Part shown: positions 43,601-51,461 of the stretch, piece by piece
Layout: every line of letters starts with the position of its first letter
How positions within the stretch are numbered: the stretch's first letter is position 1
Assembly: GCF_003574445.1 (NCBI RefSeq)
Contig: NZ_KZ984569.1
Location: forward strand, 62,001 to 126,000
Origin: Streptomyces sp. YIM 130001
GTDB taxonomy: Bacteria; Actinomycetota; Actinomycetes; Streptomycetales; Streptomycetaceae
Direction of reading: 5' to 3'
Length of the DNA: 64,000 nt
Translations under genes and position numbers: made by a program
Notes under the pieces: model-generated
What the model was told of the DNA's origin: nothing
Databases searched by the model: none
What the model saw: only the letters and a program-made list of their open reading frames with translations

Positions 43601-45327
43601 CGGCGTGGGCGGCGGACCTGGCAGCCACCCGCCGCGCGATCCCGGTGCGGATCGCCGGCGCCCCGTACTGGGCCGCGGTGGAGGACGCGGGCCGGCTGCG
43701 GGACGCGCTGGGCACGGCACTTCCGGTGGGGGTCCCGGAGGCGTTCACCGAGCCGGTCAAGGATCCACTCGGTGATCTCCTGGCCCGGTACGCACGTACC
43801 CACGGACCGTTCACCACGGCGGCCGCCGCGGCGCGTTTCGGCCTGGGCGCCGCCGTCACCGAGGGCGCGCTGCAGCGGCTCGCGGGCGCCGGACGGGTGG
43901 TCGAGGGCGAGTTCCACCCGGCAGGCATCGGTCAGGAATGGTGCGACGCCACCGTGCTGCGGCGACTTCGGCGCCGTTCACTCGCGGCGCTGCGCCAGGA
44001 GGTCGAGCCGGTGCCACCGACGGCTCTGGCCGGCTTCCTGCCCCAGTGGCAGCACCTGGACAGTCAGCGGGTGCACGGCATCGACGGACTGGTGCGCGCC
44101 GTCGAGCAGTTGCAGGGTGCGTCGGTGCCCGCCTCCGCACTCGAGAAGCTGGTCCTGCCGTCCCGGGTCCGCGGATACGGACCCGCGCTGCTCGACGAAT
44201 TGACCACCACCGGTGAGATCGTCTGGGCAGGCGCGGGCTCCCTGCCAGGCAAGGACGGCTGGATCTCGCTGTATCTCGCCGATGCCGCACCTCTGCTGCT
44301 GCCCGAGCCGCACCCGCTGGAGCCGACCGCGCTCCATCAGTCGGTGCTCGACACCCTCGCCGGCGGGTACGGCTTGTTCTTCCGCCAGATCGCCGACCAG
44401 ATCCGTGCCACGACGCACCCCGACGTACCGGACCCCCAACTGGCCGACGTCATCTGGGAACTGGCCTGGTCGGGCCGTCTCACCAACGACACCCTGGCGC
44501 CACTGCGCTCCCTCCTCGGCTCCGGCCGCACCGCGGGCTCGACGGCACACCGCGCCAAGCGGAGCATCCCGCGCGGACGGTACGGAGCGCTGTCCGGCGC
44601 ACGTCCGAGCTCACGCACCGGCCCGCCGACCGTGGCGGGCCGCTGGTCCCTGCTCCCACCCCGCGAGCCGGACGCCACGGTGCGCGCCCACGCACTGGCC
44701 CGCACACTCCTCGACCGGCACGGAGTGGTCACGCGCGGCGCAGTGGCGGCGGAGGGCGTCGAGGGCGGTTTCGCCGCGGCGTACCGCGTCCTGTCCGTCT
44801 TCGAGGACAGCGGCCAGGCCCGCCGCGGCTACGTGGTGGAGGGACTCGGCGCAGCTCAGTTCGCGATGGACGGCGCGGTGGACCGCCTGCGCGCGACGGC
44901 GAACGCACAGGAGCGCGAGGACCAGCACGACAGCCCGCGCGCCATCGTCCTCGCGGCAGCCGACCCCGCCAACGCCTACGGCGCCGCCCTGTCCTGGCCG
45001 GAGCCGCCATCCGGGGCGAGCCACAAGCCCGGCCGCAAAGCGGGCTCGCTCGTCGTCCTGGTCGACGGCTCCCTGGCCCTGTACATGGAGCGCGGCGGGA
45101 AGACACTGCTCGCCTGGCCGGCCGGCGCCGAGGAGGAAGCCTCGCCCGACGACCCGCGTCTGCGAGCAGCAGCCGAGGCTCTGGCAGGCGCGGCCGCAGC
45201 CGGTTCCCTCGGCACGGTCACCGTGCAGCGCATCAACAGCGCACCGGCCCTGACCTCCCCGCTCGGCCCCCTCCTCGAGTCGGCCGGCTTCCACGCGACA
45301 CCGCGCGGCATGCGCATACGGGCATGA
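40678..45327 (+). CDS. lhr: ATP-dependent DNA helicase Lhr (large form)
   Basis: A 1549-residue superfamily 2 helicase, a 3'-5' DNA translocase linked to repair. Motif I APTGSGKT at 48-55, motif Ia YISPLKALAVD, motif II VILDEVH (DEVH), motif III LSATVRP, motif V TSSLELGIDMGAVDL and motif VI QRVGRAGHQ lie in the first 450 residues; the Lhr core winged helix and the long C-terminal Lhr-CTD, which bundles with a cyclic homo-oligomer, make up the rest. The start is uncertain: ATG at 40678, another ATG at 40687, or 40657. The nei-type gene follows after 55 bp, so both may form a repair unit, as in mycobacteria. Confidence 0.95.
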   Translation: MGDMAGTALDSFSPATRNWFAGAFSAPTAAQEGAWRALDEGSDVLVVAPTGSGKTLAAFLSALDKLAHTPPPADPKSRCRVLYISPLKALAVDVERNLRSPLTGIKQESVRLGLPEPEVKVGIRSGDTPAAERRALASRPPDILITTPESLFLMLTSATREALAGIDTVILDEVHAVAGTKRGAHLALSLERLDKLLPRPARRIGLSATVRPVDEVARFLSPQRRVEIVQPPSGKEFDLSVVVPVEDLGELGGSPAADADDGQAERPSIWPHVEERIADLVQAHRSTIVFANSRRVAERLCNRLNEIAYERATGEAMPEDHSPSEVMAQSGAARGAPQVLARAHHGSVSKEQRSQVEEDLKAGRLPAVVATSSLELGIDMGAVDLVVQVESPPSVASGLQRVGRAGHQVGAVSTGVVFPKYRGDLVQSAVVTERMRDGAIEALRVPANPLDVLAQQLVAMVALDSWQADDLLAVARRAAPFSSLPESAFTAVLDMLAGRYPSDAFAELRPRVVWDRVAGTVTGRPGAQRLAVTSGGTIPDRGMFGVFLAGSDPRKGGGRVGELDEEMVYESRVGDVFTLGTSSWRIEDITRDRVLVSPAPGVPGRLPFWKGDQLGRPLELGRALGAFLRELGGLDDAAARARLTAAGLDAWAVDNVLAYLAEQREACGHVPDDRTVVVERFRDELGDWRVVVHSPFGAQVHAPWALAIGARLTERFGMDAQVMHADDGLVLRLPDADLMGLDLLDQDPADTGAEYDAEQAPVGAADIVLDKGEVERTVTDEVGGSALFASRFRECAARALLLPRRSPGRRTPLWQQRQRASQLLQVASEFGSFPIVLEAVRECLQDVFDVPGLTELMGDIEARRVRLVEVTTPQASPFARSLLFGYVAQFLYEGDSPLAERRAAALSLDSRLLAELLGQAELRELLDADILTELEQELQWRTEDRRVKDAEGVADLLRLLGPLTEAELAERGADPAWAADLAATRRAIPVRIAGAPYWAAVEDAGRLRDALGTALPVGVPEAFTEPVKDPLGDLLARYARTHGPFTTAAAAARFGLGAAVTEGALQRLAGAGRVVEGEFHPAGIGQEWCDATVLRRLRRRSLAALRQEVEPVPPTALAGFLPQWQHLDSQRVHGIDGLVRAVEQLQGASVPASALEKLVLPSRVRGYGPALLDELTTTGEIVWAGAGSLPGKDGWISLYLADAAPLLLPEPHPLEPTALHQSVLDTLAGGYGLFFRQIADQIRATTHPDVPDPQLADVIWELAWSGRLTNDTLAPLRSLLGSGRTAGSTAHRAKRSIPRGRYGALSGARPSSRTGPPTVAGRWSLLPPREPDATVRAHALARTLLDRHGVVTRGAVAAEGVEGGFAAAYRVLSVFEDSGQARRGYVVEGLGAAQFAMDGAVDRLRATANAQEREDQHDSPRAIVLAAADPANAYGAALSWPEPPSGASHKPGRKAGSLVVLVDGSLALYMERGGKTLLAWPAGAEEEASPDDPRLRAAAEALAGAAAAGSLGTVTVQRINSAPALTSPLGPLLESAGFHATPRGMRIRA

Positions 45328-45382
45328 CCCTCCCGGCGCACCGCACCGGCGCCACCCCAGGCCATTTCGGCATCATGGACCC

Positions 45383-46204
45383 ATGCCCGAAGGAGACACG
45401 GTCCACCAGGCCGCGAAGCGGCTGCACACCGCACTCGCCGGCCACGTACTGACCCGCTCCGACCTGCGGGTTCCCAAGTACGCCACCGCTGACCTGACGG
45501 GCCGCACGGTCCTGGAGGTGGTCCCGCGGGGCAAGCACCTGCTGACCCGCTTCGAGGGCGGCCTCACGCTCCACTCCCACCTGCGGATGGACGGCTCCTG
45601 GAAGGTGTACGCCGCCCACGACCGCTGGAGCGGCGGCCCCGGCCACCAGATCCGCGCCATTCTCGGCACCGCCGAGCGCACCGCGGTCGGCTACCGCCTC
45701 CCCGTCCTCGACCTGCTCCGCACCGACACCGAGGAGCGCGTGACCGGACACCTGGGCCCGGACCTGCTCGGCCCCGACTGGGACCCGGACGTGGCCCTGC
45801 AGAACCTCCTGCGCACCCCCGAACGCCCCCTCGGTGAGGCCCTCCTCGACCAGCGCAACCTGGCCGGGATCGGCAATATCTACAAGTCGGAACTGTGCTT
45901 CGTGGCAGGCGCCACTCCCTGGCTGCCGGTCGGCGAACTCCCCGCCACCGTCCCCGACCGGCTCGTCGCCGCCGCCAAGCGACTCCTCGAAGCCAACCGC
46001 GACCGCCCCGGGCGCTCCACCACCGGCCGCCGCGACCAGCTCCTGTACGTATACGGCCGGGCCCCGCGCCCCTGCCTTCGCTGCGGCACATCCGTACGCT
46101 CGGCCCAGCAGGGCGACGGAACCCGCGACCGCCCCACGTACTGGTGCCCGCGCTGCCAGTCGGGCCCGGGCCCGACGCCCGGAACGCCCCGACCAACCAA
46201 TTGA
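45383..46204 (+). CDS. Fpg/Nei-family DNA glycosylase
   Basis: A 273-residue bifunctional glycosylase/AP lyase for oxidised bases. The catalytic N-terminus PEGDTVHQAA (Pro at position 2 after Met removal, Glu3), GKHLLTRFEGGLTLHSHLRMDGSW, the helix-two-turn-helix with NLAGIGNIYKSELCF, and a C-terminal zinc finger PCLRCGTSV ... YWCPRC with four cysteines are all present. The start MPEGDTV is typical of endonuclease VIII (Nei)-type proteins rather than Fpg (MPELPEV). AGGAG lies 4-6 nt upstream or overlapping the start. It is in tandem with lhr. Confidence 0.92.
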   Translation: MPEGDTVHQAAKRLHTALAGHVLTRSDLRVPKYATADLTGRTVLEVVPRGKHLLTRFEGGLTLHSHLRMDGSWKVYAAHDRWSGGPGHQIRAILGTAERTAVGYRLPVLDLLRTDTEERVTGHLGPDLLGPDWDPDVALQNLLRTPERPLGEALLDQRNLAGIGNIYKSELCFVAGATPWLPVGELPATVPDRLVAAAKRLLEANRDRPGRSTTGRRDQLLYVYGRAPRPCLRCGTSVRSAQQGDGTRDRPTYWCPRCQSGPGPTPGTPRPTN

Positions 46205-46230
46205 CGACCCGTCAGAAAACCTCGTACGGT
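46201..46230 (+). promoter_or_regulatory. Promoter with operator-like repeat, probably leaderless
   Basis: TTGACG (46201-46206), an 18-bp spacer and TACGGT (46225-46230); the start site predicted 6-7 nt later coincides with the ATG at 46237. An inverted repeat TGAC-N5-GTCA covers the -35 box (46202-46214), a likely repressor site. The promoter begins within 3 bp of the preceding gene's stop codon. Confidence 0.55.
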
Positions 46231-46236
46231 CCGGAC

Positions 46237-47001
46237 ATGCCCGTCAAGGCGTACGACCTCACCGGCCGCACCGCGTTCGTCACCGGCGCGGCGAGCGGAA
46301 TCGGACGCGCCACCGCGGTCCTCCTCGCGGAAGCCGGCGCCACCGTGCACTGCGCGGACCGTGATCCGGAAGGCCTTCGCGAGACCGCGTCCGCGATCAG
46401 GCCCTCGGGCGCCACCGCGCACACCCACACCCTGGACGTCACCGACCGCGAGCAGCTCCGCGCCGCGATGGACCGGGCCGAAGGGCTCACGGTGCTCGCC
46501 GCCGTCGCCGGCATCATGCACAGCAGCACGGTCCTGGAGACCACGGAGGCCGACCTCGACCGCGTTCTGGCCGTGAACTTCAAGGGCGTTCTGTACGCCT
46601 GCCAGGAGGCGGCCCGTTCGATGATCGCCGCCGGTCGACCCGGCAGCATCGTCACCATGGCCTCGGGCGCGGTCGACACAGGCGGCTCCGGACTGCTCTG
46701 CTACGGCGCCTCGAAGGCAGCCGTCGTCCAGCTCACCAAGACCCTCGCCACGGAGGTCGGCCCGCACGGCATCCGCGTCAACGCCGTCGCGCCCGGCTGG
46801 ATCCGTACCCCGATGACGGACCGGCACGACGCCGAGGCACAGGCGAGGACCGTACGGCAGCTCACTCGGATGTCCCCGCTCGGCCGGGTCGGCGAGGCCG
46901 AGGACGTCGCGCACGCCGTACTGCATCTCGCCTCGGACGCCTCGTCGTTCACGACGGGCCAGATCGTCCGCCCCAACGGCGGCGTCGCCATGCCCTGGTG
47001 A
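46237..47001 (+). CDS. Short-chain dehydrogenase/reductase (SDR)
   Basis: A 254-residue classical SDR with NAD(P) motif TGAASGIGRA (18-27), NxxG-type AVAGIMHSS, the catalytic Ser of VTMASGAVDTGG and YGASK (Tyr-x3-Lys), then NAVAPGWIRTPM. CADRD after beta 2 (about 40-44) suggests NAD rather than NADP. Substrate unknown. It has no ribosome site, and its promoter 46201-46230 predicts a leaderless message. The 3' end overlaps the converging small gene by 53 bp. Confidence 0.9.
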   Translation: MPVKAYDLTGRTAFVTGAASGIGRATAVLLAEAGATVHCADRDPEGLRETASAIRPSGATAHTHTLDVTDREQLRAAMDRAEGLTVLAAVAGIMHSSTVLETTEADLDRVLAVNFKGVLYACQEAARSMIAAGRPGSIVTMASGAVDTGGSGLLCYGASKAAVVQLTKTLATEVGPHGIRVNAVAPGWIRTPMTDRHDAEAQARTVRQLTRMSPLGRVGEAEDVAHAVLHLASDASSFTTGQIVRPNGGVAMPW

Positions 47002-47290
47002 CCCCACCCCGCCACCGCTCCGGGAGCCCCCTCGATATCGCCTCGCCGGCCGGTATCGCCTCGCGCGGCTTTCCCCCGGGGGACGTCACTGCGCGCCGCA
47101 CCCCAGCGGCCCGCTCGCGCGGCACACAGTGCACCGGCAGCAGACTCAGGCCCCACCCTCCGGCCGCGACCGCCCCCTCGAGCACCCCCGCCGCCTCCGG
47201 CACGAACACCACCCGCAGCACGGCCCACCACCACACCAGACCCAGGCCGAGCGCACCGAGGACCCGCCACCGCACACTGCGTCCTGCCAT
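46949..47290 (-). CDS. Small membrane-associated protein, unknown
   Basis: A 113-residue protein starting MAGRSVRWRVLGALG with GAGGAGG 6 nt upstream, an excellent ribosome site. One membrane helix (LGLGLVWWWAVLRVVFV) and a second hydrophobic stretch (VLEGAVAAGGWGLSLLPV) are followed by an Arg-rich tail that overlaps the end of the SDR gene. The N-terminal half resembles a small Streptomyces hypothetical protein I recall at this locus; the tail may be poorly conserved. No function is visible. Confidence 0.6.
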   Translation of the reverse strand: MAGRSVRWRVLGALGLGLVWWWAVLRVVFVPEAAGVLEGAVAAGGWGLSLLPVHCVPRERAAGVRRAVTSPGGKPREAIPAGEAISRGLPERWRGGVTRAWRRRRWGGRSGPS

Positions 47291-47501
47291 GGCAGCCTCC
47301 TCAGGCAGACACCGGACGGCCGACTCTTCTGCCCGCCCCGGAGTCCCGGTCTACCCACCGGAACTTCCGGGCGACCACCGTCCGGCAGAGCGCACGAAGG
47401 CGTGCGCACCGCTCGGGCGTACGCGGCGCACCCCGCACCCGTCCGGACCGCTCTACGGCGCACAGCGCGAAGGCACGGCGTGCAGGGGCGGCGCGCGCCC
47501 G

Positions 47502-47972
47502 TCAGCTGTTCTCCGCCTGGAACATCCAGTGATGCTTCTCGAGGTCCGCAGTGATGCCGATGAAGATGTCCTGGCTCACCGGGTCGGGATCGCCGGTCGC
47601 GACGACCCGTTCCCGCATGCGCGTGATGACCGCGCCGAGCGCGTCCACCAGCGTGCCGACAGCGTCCCGGTCCTTGACCCAGCCCTCCTGCACGGCCTCG
47701 ATCCCACTGCTGGCCGCCACGGTCCCGGCCCTGCCGTCGGGCGGCACCCCGAGCGCCGAGGTCCGCTCCGCCACCGTGTCGGAGTGCTGCCGCGCCGTGT
47801 CCACCACCTCGTCGAGCTGCAGATGCACGGACCGGAAGCGCGGCCCGACCACGTTCCAGTGGACCTGCTTCGCCACCAGCGAGAGGTCGATCAGATCGAC
47901 GAGGGCGCCTTGCAGCGCCTCGGACACCGTCTTCAGGTCCGCATCGGTCAGCGGACTCTTCACCACGTTCAT
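47502..47972 (-). CDS. dps: Dps-family DNA-binding ferritin-like protein
   Basis: A 156-residue ferritin-fold protein. The ferroxidase signature AKQVHWNVVGPRFRSVHLQLDEVVD (His, and Asp/Glu of LDEVVD), the second half HTHW-like site and DPVSQDIFIGITADLEKHHWMF, including the conserved C-terminal helix, are in place. Dps oxidises and stores iron and protects DNA. There is no extended basic N-terminal tail, so non-specific DNA binding may be weak. The ATG at 47972 has AGGAGG 6 nt upstream; the frame is open upstream to 48023. No iron- or oxidative-stress box is evident. Confidence 0.9.
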   Translation of the reverse strand: MNVVKSPLTDADLKTVSEALQGALVDLIDLSLVAKQVHWNVVGPRFRSVHLQLDEVVDTARQHSDTVAERTSALGVPPDGRAGTVAASSGIEAVQEGWVKDRDAVGTLVDALGAVITRMRERVVATGDPDPVSQDIFIGITADLEKHHWMFQAENS

Positions 47973-48090
47973 GCATGTCCTCCTAGGCCCGGTCCCCGAG
48001 CCACGAAATCCCCGAGAAGGCACATATCCACATCAACCATGGCACAGGCGATCGAACGCTGACACTCGGCGACCGTCCGCGCACAGCGAC

Positions 48091-48123
48091 AGAGCCCCGA
48101 CCGGACAACCCGGTCGGGGCTCT
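48091..48123 (-). terminator. Terminator of clgR
   Basis: A perfect 14-bp inverted repeat (48091-48104 with 48110-48123) and a 5-nt loop, 27 nt beyond the clgR stop. Confidence 0.9.
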
Positions 48124-48150
48124 GCAAGCTTGCTGGTGATCGCCGCCGCG

Positions 48151-48534
48151 TCAGGCCGCCACGACATCCACCGCTTCGGCCGGAGCCTTGATCGTGACGC
48201 GTTCGGGCGGTACTCCGGTGACCGACACCGAATTGAGCATCGGGCGTACTCCGGCAGTGACCGGTTCACGCACCGGCTCGGCCGCAGCGGACTCGGCCAG
48301 CTCGGCGAGCGAGAGCTCGTCGCTGACCTCGCGCATGAGCTCGGACATCCGTACGTCAAGCGCGTCGCAGATCGCGGAAAGCAGCTCGGAGGAAGCCTCC
48401 TTCTGCCCCCGCTCCACCTCGGAGAGATAACCGAGCGAGACTCGGGCGGAGGAGGAGACTTCGCGCAGAGTACGGCCCTGGCGCTGGCGCTGCCGACGCA
48501 GCACGTCACCCAGCAGGCGACGGAGCAGAATCAT
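48151..48534 (-). CDS. clgR: ClgR transcriptional activator of Clp protease genes
   Basis: A 127-residue XRE-type regulator. The HTH covers about 8-65 (LRRQRQRQGRTLREVSSSARVSLGYLSEVERGQKEASSEL, given here only in part as the HTH helices). ClgR activates clpP1P2, clpC and lon in Streptomyces. The protein ends in VDVVAA, an Ala-Ala tail resembling an ssrA tag, which fits its known turnover by ClpP: a feedback loop. The ATG at 48534 has AGGAGGGAG 8 nt upstream. It is 109 nt downstream of cinA and shares the rimO-pgsA-cinA transcription direction. Confidence 0.93.
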   Translation of the reverse strand: MILLRRLLGDVLRRQRQRQGRTLREVSSSARVSLGYLSEVERGQKEASSELLSAICDALDVRMSELMREVSDELSLAELAESAAAEPVREPVTAGVRPMLNSVSVTGVPPERVTIKAPAEAVDVVAA

Positions 48535-48643
48535 CGGTGGCTCCCTCCTCGGACCGTGTAACCGCATCCTTCACGCCCCACCGTACCGCCTCGCGCGGCG
48601 GCCGTGCGGGGAGCGATGTCGTGTTCACTCAGGGCTGCAAACA

Positions 48644-49222
48644 TCAAGACTCCCCGTTCTGTTCCGTATCCTGTGCCCGCGCATTTCCGTGGAGTTGATC
48701 CGCGAGCAGTCCGAGCACGCTCCGTGCACTCTCCCTACGGTTTTCCGAACGGTCGCCGTTCAACCGCAGAGCAACCACTTTCCCATCCTCCGGACATCCC
48801 GGCGCCCCGCGCTGCCCGGCGGCCGGCGGTACGCCCGCGTGCGCCGGACCAGCCACCGCGACGTAGACCGTGCCGACCTCCCGGCCGTCCTGCGGGTCGG
48901 GTCCCGCGACTCCGGTGGTCGCGATCCCCCAGTCGGTTCCCAACGCCCGGCGCACGCCCTGCGCCATCCGCAGCGCGACATCCGGATCCACCGCACCGCG
49001 CTCCGCGAGGAGATCCCCGTCGACACCGAGGACGTCCCGCTTGATCCTCGTCGCATACGCCGTGACGGATCCCACGAACACCTGGGAGGCACCGGGCACC
49101 CCGGTGAGTTCTGCGGCCACCAGACCGCCGGTGAGGGATTCGGCGACGGCGAGCGTCTCACCCCGTGCGGCCAGAAGCCGCAGCGCATCGGCTGCCCGGA
49201 CGTCCGACGCCGAGGACGTCAC
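48644..49222 (-). CDS. cinA: CinA-family nicotinamide-nucleotide amidohydrolase
   Basis: A 192-residue protein comprising only the C-terminal amidase domain of CinA, with the motif TLAVAESLTGGLVAAELTGVPGAS and ATTGVAGPDPQDG. It would deamidate nicotinamide mononucleotide in pyridine-nucleotide recycling. The N-terminal COG1058 domain of full-length CinA is absent, as usual in actinobacteria. GTG at 49222 overlaps the pgsA stop by 4 bp (GTGA). The last 25 residues are Asn/Glu/Arg-rich. Confidence 0.92.
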   Translation of the reverse strand: MTSSASDVRAADALRLLAARGETLAVAESLTGGLVAAELTGVPGASQVFVGSVTAYATRIKRDVLGVDGDLLAERGAVDPDVALRMAQGVRRALGTDWGIATTGVAGPDPQDGREVGTVYVAVAGPAHAGVPPAAGQRGAPGCPEDGKVVALRLNGDRSENRRESARSVLGLLADQLHGNARAQDTEQNGES

Positions 49223-49884
49223 TCGGCGCGCTCCGCGGCCGCGGCCATCCCCTGCCGCCGCAGGTCGATCGCCTGCTTCACGTAGTCGAGCCCGGTCGCC
49301 ACGGTCAGTACGACGGCCACGCCCATCACCCAGAACCGGATGGACGCCAGCGGCCCGGTCAGCGCGAGTACGTACATACCGACCGCGATGCCCTGCGACA
49401 GCGTCTTCAGCTTGCCGCCGCGGCTGGCCGGGATCACTCCGTAGCGGATCACCCAGAAGCGCAGCAGCGTGATGCCCAGCTCGCGCCCCAGGATCACGCC
49501 GGTGACCCACCAGGGCAGATCGCCCAGCCAGGACAGACAGATCAACGCGGCCCCCATGATCGCCTTGTCGGCGATGGGGTCCGCGATCTTCCCGAAGTCC
49601 GTGACCAGGTCGTACGCCCGGGCCAGGTGACCGTCGAAGAGATCCGTGATCATGGCGATGGCGAAGGCGGCCCAGGCCAGCGAACGCCAGGCCGGGTCGT
49701 ACCCGCCTTCGGCGAGCAGCAGCAGGACGAAGCCCGGCACGAGCAGCAGCCGCACCATGGTCAGGATGTTGGCGATGTTCCACAGGCTGGCCTGATTGAC
49801 GGCCGCAGCACCCAGCTTGCCGCCGGGCGCCGGTGCCGACTTACGGCCCGTCCCGCCCGCGGCGGACGCCGGGACTCCGGTCAT
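49219..49884 (-). CDS. pgsA: CDP-diacylglycerol-glycerol-3-phosphate 3-phosphatidyltransferase
   Basis: A 221-residue membrane enzyme making phosphatidylglycerol phosphate. The CDP-alcohol phosphotransferase motif DGHLARAYDLVTDFGKIADPIAD (DG-x2-AR-x8-G-x3-D-x3-D) lies near 95-118, flanked by about five membrane helices. The ATG at 49884 shares its A with the rimO stop (TGATG) and has GAGGAGG 7 nt upstream. The 28-residue N-terminal extension is Gly/Ala-rich. The order rimO-pgsA-cinA-clgR is conserved in Streptomyces. Confidence 0.93.
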   Translation of the reverse strand: MTGVPASAAGGTGRKSAPAPGGKLGAAAVNQASLWNIANILTMVRLLLVPGFVLLLLAEGGYDPAWRSLAWAAFAIAMITDLFDGHLARAYDLVTDFGKIADPIADKAIMGAALICLSWLGDLPWWVTGVILGRELGITLLRFWVIRYGVIPASRGGKLKTLSQGIAVGMYVLALTGPLASIRFWVMGVAVVLTVATGLDYVKQAIDLRRQGMAAAAERAE

Positions 49885-51359
49885 CAGCCCGCCTCCTCGA
49901 AACACTCCACGACCAGGTCGACGCCCTCGGTGGCAACGACCTTCGCCTCGACCATACGACCGACAGTCAAGCCCGGGTCCGAGCGGAACACCACCTGGCC
50001 GTCGGTCTCCGGTGCCTGGTGCGCGGCTCGGCCGACCGCGGCCCCGTCTCCCGCGTCATCGCCCACCGCCTCCACCAGGACCTGCAGTGTCTCGCCCATT
50101 CGTTCATCGGCCCGCTGCGCCGTCAGCTCCTCCGCGAGCTGCGAGACGCGCGCGAGACGCTCGGCCACCACGTCCTCGTCCAGCTTCTTGTCGTACGTGG
50201 CCGCCTCGGTGCCGTCCTCGTCCGAGTAGCCGAACACACCGATGGCGTCCAGGCGTGCACCGCTCAGGAAGCGCTCGAGCTCCGCGACGTCCTCCTCGGT
50301 CTCCCCCGGGAAACCCACGATGAAGTTGGAGCGCGCACCGGCCTGCGGGGCCTTGGCCCTGATCTGCTCCAGCAGACCGAGGAACCGCTCGGTGTCCCCG
50401 AACCGCCGCATCGCGCGCAGCACGTCGGGCGCCGAATGCTGGAAGGACAGGTCGAAGTACGGCGCGACCTTCTCGGTCGACGTCAGCACGTCGATCAGAC
50501 CGGGCCGCATCTCGGCCGGCTGCAGGTAGCTGACCCGCACCCGCTCGATTCCGTCGACGGCCGCGAGCTCCGGAAGGAGCGTCTCGAGCAGCCGGATGTC
50601 CCCGAGGTCCTTGCCGTACGAAGTGTTGTTCTCGGAGACGAGCATGACCTCCTTGACGCCCTGCTCGGCGAGCCAACGGGTCTCCTGCAGCACGTCACTC
50701 GGCCGACGCGAGATGAAGGAGCCGCGGAACGACGGGATCGCGCAGAACGAGCAGCGCCGGTCGCAGCCGGAGGCGAGCTTCACCGAGGCCACCGGCGAGC
50801 TGCCCATACGGCGCCGCAGCGGGGCGCGCGGCCCGGACGCGGGGGCGACCCCTTCGGGCAGGTCGTCGGGCGCCTGCGCGTGACCGGGCAGCGCCACCTC
50901 GGAGGCCGACTGCCGCTCGGCCGGGCTGATCGGCAGCAGCTTGCGGCGGTCGCGCGGCGTGTGCGGGGCGTGCACCCCGCCGCTCAGAATGGTGCCGAGG
51001 CGGTCGGAGATATCGGTGTAGTCGTCGAAGCCGAGCACACCGTCGGCCTCGGGCAGCGCCTCGGCGAGCTCCTTGCCGTACCGCTCGGCCATGCAGCCGA
51101 CCGCGACGACGGCCTGGGTCCGGGCTCCCCCTTCACCTGCGGCGGACTTGAGGTCATTGGCCTCGAGCAGGGCGTCGACGGAGTCCTTCTTGGCTGCGTC
51201 GACAAATCCACAGGTGTTGACCACGGCGACATCGGCGTCGGAGGCGTCCTCGACGAGATCCCAGCCATCCGCCTCCAAGCGGCCTGCGAGCTCCTCCGAG
51301 TCCACCTCGTTACGGGCGCAGCCAAGGGTGACTAGGGCGACGGTGCGGCGTTCGGGCAT
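49884..51359 (-). CDS. rimO: Ribosomal protein S12 methylthiotransferase RimO
   Basis: A 491-residue radical-SAM enzyme that methylthiolates the aspartate of ribosomal protein S12. The N-terminal cluster cysteines are in VTLGCARN, VNTCGFVD and VGCMAER; the radical-SAM core has SGCDRRCSFC. The TRAM domain closes the protein. A linker of about 70 Pro/Gly/Ala-rich residues between the two halves (about 130-200) is longer than in E. coli. ATG at 51359 begins MPERRTVALVTLGC. A paralogue of miaB at 15156-16673 in the same methylthiotransferase family. Confidence 0.95.
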   Translation of the reverse strand: MPERRTVALVTLGCARNEVDSEELAGRLEADGWDLVEDASDADVAVVNTCGFVDAAKKDSVDALLEANDLKSAAGEGGARTQAVVAVGCMAERYGKELAEALPEADGVLGFDDYTDISDRLGTILSGGVHAPHTPRDRRKLLPISPAERQSASEVALPGHAQAPDDLPEGVAPASGPRAPLRRRMGSSPVASVKLASGCDRRCSFCAIPSFRGSFISRRPSDVLQETRWLAEQGVKEVMLVSENNTSYGKDLGDIRLLETLLPELAAVDGIERVRVSYLQPAEMRPGLIDVLTSTEKVAPYFDLSFQHSAPDVLRAMRRFGDTERFLGLLEQIRAKAPQAGARSNFIVGFPGETEEDVAELERFLSGARLDAIGVFGYSDEDGTEAATYDKKLDEDVVAERLARVSQLAEELTAQRADERMGETLQVLVEAVGDDAGDGAAVGRAAHQAPETDGQVVFRSDPGLTVGRMVEAKVVATEGVDLVVECFEEAG

Positions 51360-51412
51360 GACGTCAAGACTACTTCGTCCCCGCCGGGTCCCTCGCCGCG
51401 AGGGCAGCAAGC

Positions 51413-51444
51413 GGCCCCGGCCCGCGAATCGCGGGGCCGGGGCC
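51413..51444 (-). terminator. Terminator of the RodZ-like gene
   Basis: A 15-bp G+C stem (51413-51427 with 51429-51444) carrying one bulged G, 17 nt after the stop of the gene at 51462 and before rimO. Confidence 0.75.
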
Positions 51445-51461
51445 ACCCGGAACGCTCTTGC

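Noticed and set aside
41848..43917. A 689-codon minus-strand frame opposite lhr
   Set aside because: It is Arg/Gln/Val/Gly-rich, lacks domains, and is a shadow of the helicase gene.
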